DNA from: Syngnathus acus
Lineage: Eukaryota > Chordata > Actinopteri > Syngnathiformes > Syngnathidae
Direction of reading: 5' to 3'
DNA length: 64,000 bases
Assembly (NCBI RefSeq): GCF_901709675.1
Contig: NC_051095.1
Location: forward strand, 9,081,956 to 9,145,955
Shown here piece after piece: positions 50,893-61,800 of this stretch; position 1 is the first letter of the stretch; every line of letters starts with the position of its first letter. A program made the translations under genes and the position numbers. The notes beneath the pieces were generated by a model that was not told where the DNA came from, searched no databases, and saw nothing but the letters and a program-made list of their open reading frames with translations.

Positions 50893-51925
50893 CTGAGACA
50901 GGAAGCAGACACGCACATCGTCACACACATACATGCACAGTCACATGGGCAGCAGTGAGAGGCCCATTAATGTTAGTGACACAATGGAAATAAAGTGTAT
51001 AGCTCAGCAAGCATATAAGAAAACTGTGACAGGACACCTTCGTATTGTGCTAAGTCTGATCCTGAGGCAATTTATCTATTTAAAACAATCTGATGAATTT
51101 ATGTCAATTTGATAAAAGAGATGCTTTAAATAGTGATGACTCAGGTCATGGCGCACAAAAAAATACAACGTAAATGGACAAAATGCTGTTTTGTGCTCAC
51201 GCTAAAGCCTTGTCTAAAGTAAAAACATTGTTTTGGCCCCATCTTGTGGCATCTTGGCAAAGCAACTATGTTAAAGTGAGCGGCGGATTTGTATTTAGTC
51301 AAGCCATAGCCGTGTCTAACATAAGAAAATAGTGCTTTGCCACCCTCTTGTGGCATCAATAGGAAATTACAAACCTTTTTGGGTGGGCTTCAACTGCGAA
51401 GTTAACTAATTTGTCTCACTAAATACATTTTTGAGAATAAAATTGCGCACTTTTTAGAGAAATAAAGGTATGAGATCAAAGTTGTAATTTTCTGAGAATA
51501 AAACTACATTTAAAGAAAAATGTTGCAAATTTTCTAAATTAACAGCATATTTTTGTAATGAAACATTTGTGAAGATTTGATCAAATTGATAGACGAAATG
51601 AAGTTTGGTGCGAGTTTTTTTTTCCTTTTTTTTTTAATTTCATTGAAAAATCTTTAGGAAAGAAAGAAATGTTATGACATCGGTCACCATGTCTCTCCCG
51701 AAAACATTGATTGCTTGTATCTGACTTCTGAGCTTGGACTTGAGCTCCTCTCTCGAGCATAGCATTCTACCGGTGTCCTCTGGAGGTGGACTTGATCTAA
51801 CGGGATTACGTCTGCTTCCAAAGCAGCCCCCCGTCACTCAAATATGTGTTGAGGCAACATTTGGGATGTGGCCGTGTCTCAAGTGCAAACACAGCCTCTT
51901 TGCTTGGAATTATACGCATTTTGGA

Positions 51926-52025
51926 CAGGGGCTCTCAAACCTTTGGTGGTCCAGGAAACCCTTACATGGGAGACATCTTTCCACGTACCCCCTCAAAATC
52001 GTACTGCCAATCAATTAACAAGTGC
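51926..52025 (+). mobile_element. hAT-type MITE remnant in spata5 intron
   Basis: CAGGGGCTCTCAAACCTTTG, then GTGGTCCAGGAAACCCTTAC and ATGGGAGACATC. It is related to the copy at 2656 and to the hAT-type end at 45248. The other terminus is missing. Confidence 0.5.
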
Positions 52026-53529
52026 AACCTTAAATAGTATAGGAATTTTAAAAAATGCCCTTTTGTCATAATTTCGTCAGACGAGAAGCCAGCTTCCATT
52101 TTTTTTTTTTAGCCTCGTTAAGATCGCAAACACTGTTCCAGAGAGGACGAGAGCCAAGAAAAAAAACGCGACCAGGGTCAAGCACACCAAAAACATTGGT
52201 CAAGTGATAGTTATGAATCAACTAAAGACAGGTTGTATAGGCTTGTTGTTGAAAGCTCCAAGGGGGTTCAAATCTGTTTTGTTTGCTCCCTTGAATGCAC
52301 CCGAGCCAGGCTAGCACAGCACACGTGTTTTGGGACAGGTGCTTCGCAGATGTCAGGATGTGAGGTCTACTGCGCCCTCCCATCCCTTCGTCTTCTGTTT
52401 CCAGCGACATGATTTAGGAAGGGTAAACACACGAGGCCGGGTTCATTTCAAGCGTGAATTTCCCATCATTCCAACAATTTGGCGGTGGTGGTGGGGGGTC
52501 AGTAAACTGTCAGTAATAATGATTCCAAACAATGATGGCAATGCGTATGCCAGCAGGAGACCGGGACGTGTAGAACCAAGTGATCCAGTTTTTCACCGCA
52601 ACATCCCTAAACAGGAAAAGATTTTCTTAACAAGTTACTCAAATTCTGAACTTAAAAGTCCATGGATAGAGCGAGTCTGTATCTCATTTGAGGGGAGAAA
52701 AGGTTTGATGGAGCTTCCTTGTATAAGCAAAGTCAAGACAATATCTTCTTTGCACTTCAATTAGTCCATATTATTGTAAAGAAAAATAAGCAATTTAAAA
52801 ACATAAAAAAGTAACTTAGTTACTTCACTGATCTTAAAAGTAACTAGACTCCAAGCTGCTTTGATGAAATCCCGGTGTCACTGTCCGCTTGACCACCTAC
52901 TTTTAATTGACCACTTACTTGTAAGGTCAGAATCTCGTATGTTGGTACCATTGTAAACTGGCGTCATGTAAGAGATGTTTTTCTGCCAATTATTTGTCTG
53001 TCAAGCTTGTTTCCGCCTGACTGAAAGAGCCAATGGGGTTGCAAGTTGAATGCTGTCAAGAGCAAGATTCAGTGACGATCGAGGCGTCGGTCATAGGCGT
53101 TTAGTGTTTAACTCAAACCAGCACAGAGGCGCTTATTGTTCACGTGGCTCGTTTCTGCTTCGTCATTAAAAAAAACACACCGCCGTAGTCTCTCTATCGG
53201 GCCAACGTTTTGGGTCTTGAGTCAGCAAATCTCAGAACTGAGAGCCTCTTGATGATTAGCCCTGCCCCTCATTTGCTTTGCTTTTGCAAAGCCAGGAGCT
53301 TACGGGAGCACATCGGCCTGCTGCACTGCATCAAGACCTTTAAGTGATTGTCGACGTATTTCATGCCACGGGAATGAAAAATCAATCTCTATTGCAATGA
53401 AAAAAAATGGTAAAAAGCGAGACTTAGAGAATTTATTTGGCCTGTCAGCACATTTAGCCATTTTCAATCACACACTCGTCATGTGGATCATTATTACAAT
53501 TTTTTGTTACTCTAGGATTATTTATTTGA

Positions 53530-53756
53530 GGAAGGCAGGAAGGAAGGCAGTAGGAAGGAAGGCAGTAGGAAATAAAGAAGGAAGGTAGGAAGGGAAGGAG
53601 AGAAGAAAGGACGGAAGGAAGGAAGGAAGGAAGGAAGGAAGAGAGGAAGGAAGGAATAAAGAAAGGAAGGATGGACGATAGAAAGGAAAGAATGTGAAGA
53701 AGGAAGTAGGTAAGAATGGAAAGAAGGAAAAAAGAATGAAGAAAGGAAGGAGAGTA
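53530..53756. repeat. Imperfect (GGAA)n purine tract
   Basis: About 225 bases of GGAA/GAAG units with AGGCAGTAGGAA and GAAAGGAAGGAT variants. One strand is nearly all purine, and mirror symmetry is likely. Ser/Phe/Leu/Pro-rich minus-strand frames through it are artefacts. Confidence 0.95.
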
Positions 53757-54997
53757 GAAGCAACGGCAGCTCGGTAAGTAAAAAGGTTTTTAAAATGTAT
53801 ATACACCGTGAATATTTTCTCCCGTGTATTGTAAAGTTGCAATCTTGTCAGGTATGTTTGTGTAACCCTACTTTGTACTCATTCCTCCTTTTATAGGGTC
53901 TCGTCTTACCATTTTGATTCCTTTCCATTTCTGACCCGCGCTCACTGAAGCGTCGCTTTGTCCGATGAGGCCAACGGGACCGCCCATACATCGGCCGGCC
54001 GGCCTACGGTCGTACATAACTTCACGCACACACGCACACGCGGAGTAAGTACATAGAGCGTGCGCTCGAGCGTGGTGATTTAGGGGCGCAGTGGCGGCTC
54101 AAAGCGGGAATGTGTGTGCACGCATGCCGTTGAGCAGCGGAGCAGAAAGGCTGTCGCTGTGCGTCCGGGGCAGCGCTGATGGCCGCGAGGCGCACTGGTG
54201 TCAGGGCGCGCACCTGCCCGTGCCATAACCCCGTTCAAATGTCCTTCCCTGTCACAACGTTGAAATGTTACGCCGTCCATCTGTGTCACTGCGTAGGCTT
54301 CAATTCCTCTGGTTTCTTATTTGTCACAGTCATATTGCACTGAACTTGCAACTTTTTTTGTAGTAGCTGCTACGCTAAACTACGATGAAGTTGCTGTCTT
54401 AGTTTTTATGGAGCTGCTGCTGGAGCTGCACCACCCCTGCAGTTTTATGCTACATTAAGATAGTCCCTGCCCTACCTGTCCAAAAATAAACCCATCCCTT
54501 GGGGCTGCTAAGAAAATAAAAAAGTGAGCCGGCTAATCACGTCAGGCAACACATAGTACATGAGGGCTCAAATCAGTCTGGTGTACTTTTCTGGCTTCCT
54601 CCAGCAACAAAGGCGCTCAGTGAGCGTATCAGACAGCCTTAATGAAGGGCCTGTGGGCAGCACATCCACTCTGCGCATATGAGTGTGTGTGTGTTTACTA
54701 TCAATCCGCCCTTGTGTCTCCAGCCGGCGACGTCCAGTCCTCCCCCCCGCTGCCTGCCTCACCCCTCACACACAATCGCTCACATTTACAGGAGAGAGGA
54801 CGGAGGAAAGTGGGAGGAAGTCGCGTATGTGCAAGTCTCAAGTCTTAACTTTTGAATTTGCAGCAAGTCCCAAGCTTTAAGGCTACAATATTGTCAGGTG
54901 TGTTTGCATAGCGCCCACTTTGGGCATGTTCCTCCTTGTTTTGGGTATCACTAGGGGTGTTGGATCAGAAATCCAGTTGAAGTCAGAACTTCTTTTT

Positions 54998-55110
54998 CAG
55001 AGGCAGAGGCAGCTTTATTGTCAATTCCTTCGTGCTAAGACACACAAAGAAACCGAAATTTTGGATGTTATTGAACCGTAACGTGAACAAAAAATATCAT
55101 AAAATAACAC
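54998..55110 (-). mobile_element. Retroposon 3' end, second copy
   Basis: On the minus strand, AATTTCGGTTTCTTTGTGTG leads to ATTGACAATAAAGCTGCCTC and TGCCTCTG, with its tail units mutated from GACTTT-type. It matches 15419-15600 in the interior and lies in the last spata5 intron. Confidence 0.6.
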
Positions 55111-55390
55111 AACTGCTCAGCCTGCAAATCCTACCAATCAAGTCATTCAATCGTGCTCAGGCACCACTCAGTATAGAAATCACATCCTGCAGTTATTAAA
55201 TAATATCTGAACGGATAGAACACATGGCCGGCCAGCCAAAAATAAAAAAAAGGTTTGATCCTCCAGAAAAAGCCAAAGAGGAAGCATCTGCATGGCCTGC
55301 TGCTCCAACACAAATAGAAACCCACTGCAAAAAAAAAAGAAAAGAAATAAAAATATACAGAGTGGAGAGAGAAGAGGCCGCATGCGTGAC

Positions 55391-55406
55391 TGTGTGTGTG
55401 TGCGTG

Positions 55407-55473
<67 letters not shown>
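55391..55473. repeat. (GT)n microsatellite
   Basis: About 40 units interrupted by one GCGTGAC at 55401-55409. Confidence 0.97.
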
Positions 55474-55710
55474 ATGATGATGAAAGTGTGACGGCATGAA
55501 GCTATGCCACCAAAGAAGAAGCCAATAAAAAGTATATTGAGTCATATAGCAAAATGAACTCGTAAGAATGGAGACAGACTAGCAGAAGATTTAGTGTAAA
55601 CCTTTCAAAGCTACACCCAAAAAAAGTTCAAATTGGCGATGTGATTGGTTGTATGTTTTGGAAAGACCCGTGTGGGGTAGCACCTGTGTTGGGGGTTACA
55701 CAAAGTTAAG

Positions 55711-55761
55711 TGTGTGTGTGTGTGTGCGTGTGTAGGTGTGTGTGTGTGTGTGTGTGTGTGT
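55711..55761. repeat. (GT)n microsatellite
   Basis: About 24 units with GCGTGTGTAGG interruptions in the middle. It lies 240 bases from the previous array. Confidence 0.97.
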
Positions 55762-58725
55762 AAGGAGGTATAGGCGGGCCTCGCCTTTAAGGGCATATTT
55801 GTCCTCGCCCCTTAATCAGACGAATGAAAGCTCGGCATTCTCCGTCGAGCTGGGAATTCAGGGATGGCATATTTACCAAACACACCCACACTCAAGTGAC
55901 CTGTGTGTGTGTGTTAATGTCTAGGTGTGTATAAGTCCACCTGTGTGATGTGCACCAGTGAAATGTGCTTTTTTTTCTCCCCTCCGCCCCTTTCACAAGA
56001 ACCAAAGTGCACGTCGACACACACGGAGAATGTGAGATGACTGAACACGACAGCCAGTACAAATGACATGCTTAATATCTCCGCCAAGGCTACAAGTGTT
56101 GCTTTGAATCATGGTCAGCAAAAGAAATACTACTAATTCCACTGAAATTTAGATATCGTGACGCTTTTGGCAAAGTTCAGGATAAAAATTTGTACAGAGC
56201 TTGACTTAAGAATTTGATTGTTTCCGTGACCAAGCTTGACAGCTGGAATTACTCAGAGAATTTTTTTTTAAAAATTCTTAAAATGAATATACGCTATGCT
56301 GTGCCTTGTGTTTTCATTTTCTAATAATAAATAAAAAATGTGTATATATTTTTTACATTTTGTAATATATTAAGGGTGTAACAAAAACTGATTTGAATTG
56401 GAAAATCTTAATGTTTTAATTAATCTATTTGGTTTATTCTGCTCTTTCTTTCTTGACATTCGTCTTAGAAAATAACATTTGTCTCGAGGTTTAAAAATAA
56501 AACGGTGACAATATTTTACAGTACGGCAACAGGGTTGTTGTTCGCATTTATGACGAATCTCCCGCAAAGTGAATATATATGCATATAATAATGTGCGTGT
56601 GTGTGTGTATACACCCGAACTTTTGACTAGTTCCTTGTTGTGCAACTGTCCTCTTTATAGCCGTGCATTCCTCTGAAGCTGTTTATCTTTCATTGTAGTC
56701 GTTGCCCAACGGTACAATTAAATGCATACACAGCTACTGTTTGTCAAAGAGTGTCAGGGACATTCACAGATCCCTTTTTTTAAATGATAAGAACCTTTGT
56801 CGTGACAAATACAAGCTTGTAAATCACAAGAAAGTGAGTAACCGAATAAACAGGTGTGAAGCGGAAACTATCTGTGTGGGGGTTGAACTGAATTGTGTGT
56901 GTGTGTCATTATAAAAGGTGCTATTGTCATTTTTAAAAGCAACACTTATGTGGCAGCTCAAATTGACCCACTTTGAAACTGGAAAAACGTTACTGTTTAT
57001 TAAATAGTGTACATTAGCTTTAGCATGTTAACATCCATGGAGCTTTACTTGGCTGTCAGTAGACTTTGATCTGATCCTACTGTATGCAATGAATCCCGTA
57101 GGTGTTTTCCCCCAACCGCAAACACAAAACAACTGGAGTTAAGCACCATCACACCTTTCCTTTGGGGGTTATTGCTGACAACGCGCCTTTTACACTATCA
57201 AATGTCACCCCTGTTTTGAGGAAGAGGAGCCTGTGGCCATGTTTGGGGAGGTTTCGAAGGAAAGTTAGCACAGGCAAGCAGAGGCGGCAAGTAGGGAGAA
57301 AGACAGGTGAGTTTGAGAAGCCCACAAGCACTGTGATGAGAAAAACGTCCTCCCCCATGTGTTGATGGCTACATCTCTCACAACAGGATGGATGGAAAAG
57401 CAATGTCAGAAACTGAACCGGAAGATGGGGTCATATTGCTTTGAATTGGCCATATCACTCCATAAGTGTCAGCCTGAATTTTACCAATCGACGTGAGATT
57501 GTGTTTTAAGTCTCAAGGACCCATGTCCAAAATTTGGCGCTTTTACTCGGAATCAGCTGTTTCTCACTCATTAGCACCCAGTGGAAAGAAATAAGCCCCG
57601 GACACCAGCTTCACCAGTCGACATAAAATTGGGTGGCCATGCCAATTATACCTGGATGCAAGGAAAAGTCTCAAGCAGGCATTTTGTCTTGAAACGGCTA
57701 TTTTTGAGCCCATCCAAGCTTCCTCTCTAGAAATCCAATCATATATGCTCTATGACTACAGCTATTTCAAAATTAATATACAAACGTGTCTTGTCTTTGA
57801 ATGTCTCTGGGGCTCCACTGGAAAATCTGCAAGTAACGACAAAGCACCCATTCCACAGATGAGACACCAGGGCAGAGACCCCTATGTCAAACACAACACT
57901 CAATAGCAGGGGGGCCGCATACCTCCTCCAGGTGTACGGCCGCTTTGGCCTTCTTCATGCAGGATATGCACTGATAAACTCTGTTTAGGTTGACTTACTA
58001 CAGTCATTCTGAAGCTGACTGACTTTCACAGAAAGAGGATGAACGGAAAGGTTTTCAAAATGAACCCAGGTAATGCAGGACCTGGTAGATCTACGACAGA
58101 CATCCACATATTAAGTTTACAAAAAAACCTAAAACTAAACTAACCTGGATGAATATAGCCTTGATTCATTCTGCCACTAGAACCCACCCCAAAACCTGCT
58201 GGACTCACTAAATACCTCAAAAACAGACATATTTGTCTGCTCCAAGGTAAGCAATATATTCGCATTCGTAAAATAATGCTATGCTAATGTTAACCCGGTC
58301 AACCAAATGATAACAATGGGCTACTGGCACTAGCTCCAACATTCGTAGTTTGGTGTGCCTTGAACTTTTTATCAGAACACGTCTACAGGGAGCATAGAAA
58401 ACCGTGACAACAACTACAACAACTAAGTCAGACTTAGTTGCTGCAATTCTATGAAAAGGAGTCACATGGAATAGGAGGAGACCAGTCCATCGCACAATGA
58501 AGTATTTGTGCAACCTTTCGGTCACGGTCAGCAGCCAGATCATGAGACGGCCTCGCGACATTCTGGAAAGGCACAATGACACGTAACTTGAAAAGCACAC
58601 CGCAGTTGACTACCGGGAACTCGTGATCGAGATACATACAATAGACACCACCCTCATGCCGTGTATGTCAGCGAGGCCGCCATTTTGGTTGCGACAGATC
58701 TGCCTCGTACACTCAACAAACTCAC

Positions 58726-58890
58726 CTCGGCTCCAGAGTACTTGTCCGTGCAAGTCACCAGGTCATCCAGAGACACATTTTGGGCCACAGGCATGTTCAC
58801 AAACTGGAGGCGAAATATTTCTCGTCGAGTCGCAGCATCTGGTAGAGGAACGTAGACAATTCGGTCGAGACGACCCGGGCGCATCAGAGC
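58726..58890 (-). CDS. spata5: SPATA5/AFG2A AAA+ ATPase, penultimate coding exon
   Basis: The exon is 165 bases, 55 codons, phase 0 at both ends. It encodes [18 protein letters not shown], continues [12 protein letters not shown], and ends DKYSGAE. RPGRLDR lies in the second AAA+ module just after the second region of homology, and YSGAE is the sensor-2 region. The minus-strand acceptor (CCCTCTCTTTCCGTCACGCAG before 58890) and donor (GAG|GTGAGT after 58726) are both consensus. Upstream exons, with Walker A and B, are not in the window and must lie beyond the right edge. The closest family alternative is the paralogue SPATA5L1, but the exact match of motif and exon phase to the following exon, and the spry1 neighbour, favour SPATA5. 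Confidence 0.93.
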
Positions 58891-61800
58891 CTGCGTGACG
58901 GAAAGAGAGGGTGGGAAATGTAAAGTTAGCGAGTTATTGTTTATCGCCAACCCAAAAATGTCGTTCAATTCTTTGAATTCTTTCAGTCTCCAGAGCCATG
59001 ACATGATCTTGGTAATAGAGCCACAAAAAATTCTCGAGAAGATATGGCATTATAAGCAGACTGAAGAATGAACTACAGTCCTGGGCTAAAGCGAACTAGT
59101 TAGCCCACTTGAGCCGTCGTCAAGACGACGTTACCCGACTGTCGCTCTACTTCCTATAGATCGCTTCTGTGTGACCCCAAAACAGTTACTAAGTAGCGGC
59201 TGTCTCCCTTGTCAAAGGTCGGTAAGTGGCGAGCGCCCCTCCAATGCAGACAAGCAGATGGACAGACAAGTGTGTCCCGTCTCCGACAGCTCCACTCAAC
59301 CATGCACAGTAAAGCCCGGGCTTAAAAAACAACATGACAAAAAGTACTAATTCCAAAAGGAGTATGGGGAAAAATACCAACAAGGCCTAATAAGTGAATG
59401 TTTTTCAGAAGAAAATGCTTAAAGAATGAGAAATGCTTTTACAAAAACAGCCTGATAAAAAGAATTTTGGCAGACAAAGAACAAGTATATTTTATCTTGA
59501 TTTGAGATCTTGGTTAGATTTCCAAGCGTGGCAAGTGTGCTAGCTCCTGATCCGCAATCTGTCCATTTTAGGAAATAGACACTGTGAATTGTTTTTGTCA
59601 AACATCTTGAACTCGATGCGGACTCCACAGGAAAATAGGCATCAATTGGCGCTGACAGTTTCATTGTTGTTCTTGTACGATGGAGCCCCTCGCAGAGGCC
59701 CAGACTTGCCGGCCCACCGCGACGCTCCACTCCACGAGACACGCGGGAGGTCACGTCAGGAGTGATCAGCAAGGCCAAACCAGGATTTTCTTTTTTTTTT
59801 TTTTTGCTCTCTCGCTGACACGCTTCATCGTCATGCATCGTGTTTGTACGGAAACAACTCAAGCTCAGCAAGTTAGGATGTTGGCTAAGAAAATAAGATA
59901 CCAAATATGTCAATTGTAAGTCATTACTTTGGGTCCATAAGTGAGTTGCAGGTTTGCCCAGAGATATTTTTAGAAATGCTGTCGCTTAATGTCTTACTTG
60001 ATGGCAGGACAGACACTCCAGAGACCCAAATATTTGTATACGAGCGACTAGAAAGTCAATTTTACATAATATGCCCTCTTTCAACGAAAACATCAGGCTC
60101 GGTTGTTCTCCTTGAAATCCTCCCTGCGTGCAAAGCAGGCAGGACGCAATCGGCAGCCTTTTGTCTACGGTTTCCTCATTCCCCCTCTGGATAAGCAATT
60201 TCCATTTCACAGGGCGTGATGGACACTTTTCCAGCCTTTTATCTGCCGTTTTTCCTGTATTTGCACGCGGAACACGAGAGGCTGGAACACAAGAAGTTCG
60301 CCTCAGGGAACCGCAGCGTGGCCCGGCGTTGACAAAAGGAGCAGCCTATCAGCGGAGGAAATCTTCTTGTTTTTCAGGTCTTGGGATTCTTCCACTGCCG
60401 GCTGTGGTTGTCAGACACCAATTGTGGATAGAACATAGGTGTTGATCACAAACTCGGCAAGTTGGAGAACCTTACAATTCTGCCAAGACCGAACAATAAC
60501 GAAAATTAAAGTCATTCCTTCTCTCTTAGTGGCCACAATTGTGAGGTCACAGCTGATTTACATAAGGCGGCCTCATGCTGACTTTCTTGGAAGCTAGGGA
60601 GGGGAAAGAGCCGCCATTTTCAAGTAGAGTCACATCAAAACCAAAAACACAATCCAGTACAAAAATCTACAAATCTCAAGTGGGGCATTTCTGCTCTAGC
60701 CCTGTCGATGGCAGGAATGATCATCACCCAACACTTGAAAACGACGAAATAAACAAACCAGAAGAAGCTAGGTCTGCATAGAGTCTGCAAATACTCCCGT
60801 AACTGTCACACACAACTGGCCCAAACTGAGATTCAAGGGCAGAAACTCATAACTGTGAGGCAAAACATGCTAACCGCAAACAAAATTCGCACCATAACAG
60901 GCGGGCCAAACACAACCTCTTTGTGAAGGGCAATAACAACCCCACTCTGTCTAATTGGTCACGGCTCTTCCCGCACATTAGTGAGCATTGCCGGTGTCTT
61001 TGTGTGCAGGAGGTGAGGTCGGGGGCACTTGGGGATGGTGACCAGCCGGGGGCACTTCCTCAGTCGTGCTCTCTGGCACGACGGTCAGCGTAAACCCGCT
61101 AACCTCGCTCTGGCAGATGCTCCCAGATAGAGCAAGAAACAAATGCACAATTCGTTGGTAGGACTTTGCCCACGTGACAAATTAATCAGTTGTGGAATGA
61201 GAATTTCTTTTTATATAAGGAAAACAAAACATTTCAAACTAAATGATACTATTGTAATGTATTTATTTGTTTGCTAATACATCTAGCTAGTACAGCTTCA
61301 GAAATGTTCATTGATGTACACTGTCCCTGTCAAAAAATTGAAATTGTGCCACGGCAATCAACGGTGCACATGTGAATAAAGGGTGAATTTTATCGGCCTT
61401 TTTTTTTTTTTAGAAGAAGAAGACTAACAGTGGCCTGATTAGAGTTGCAGTGGGGTTTTTTTCTTCATCAAAAACCAAACTCTGGAAGGGATTAAAAGCA
61501 TTTCATTTATTTTCTATGTTACGTCTGGTCGTGGAACAAAATAAATCTTATTCAAGATTATTTAAGATGAGCACACAGTGATTAGGGAGTAAGAAATGAG
61601 CCAAACTCCAAAATAGTTCAAGCTTGGGACTCCATCACTGAATAGTATATTCAAATCAGGGGACCCAGCAGGACCTTGTTTGGTTCTCAACAGCAAAACA
61701 TCCAAGAGAAGCTTCGGAAGAAGCTTCCAGACGCCCAGCTCCAAAATCTCCATGGCGCAGTCTCTTAACTTCCAAACTGTTTTGATTAATGACTATTTTA

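Larger units (their letters stand above)
50893..58725 (-). other. spata5: Last intron of spata5 (7.8 kb)
   Basis: A GT donor at 58725-58724 and an AG acceptor at 50894-50893 delimit it. It holds a hAT-like remnant (about 51926), a GGAA-rich tract (53530-53756), a retroposon tail (about 55000) and two (GT)n arrays. The rest is unique-looking sequence with no exon that I can recognise. Around 53.9-54.2 kb the sequence is GC-richer, with no coding signal. Confidence 0.85.
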
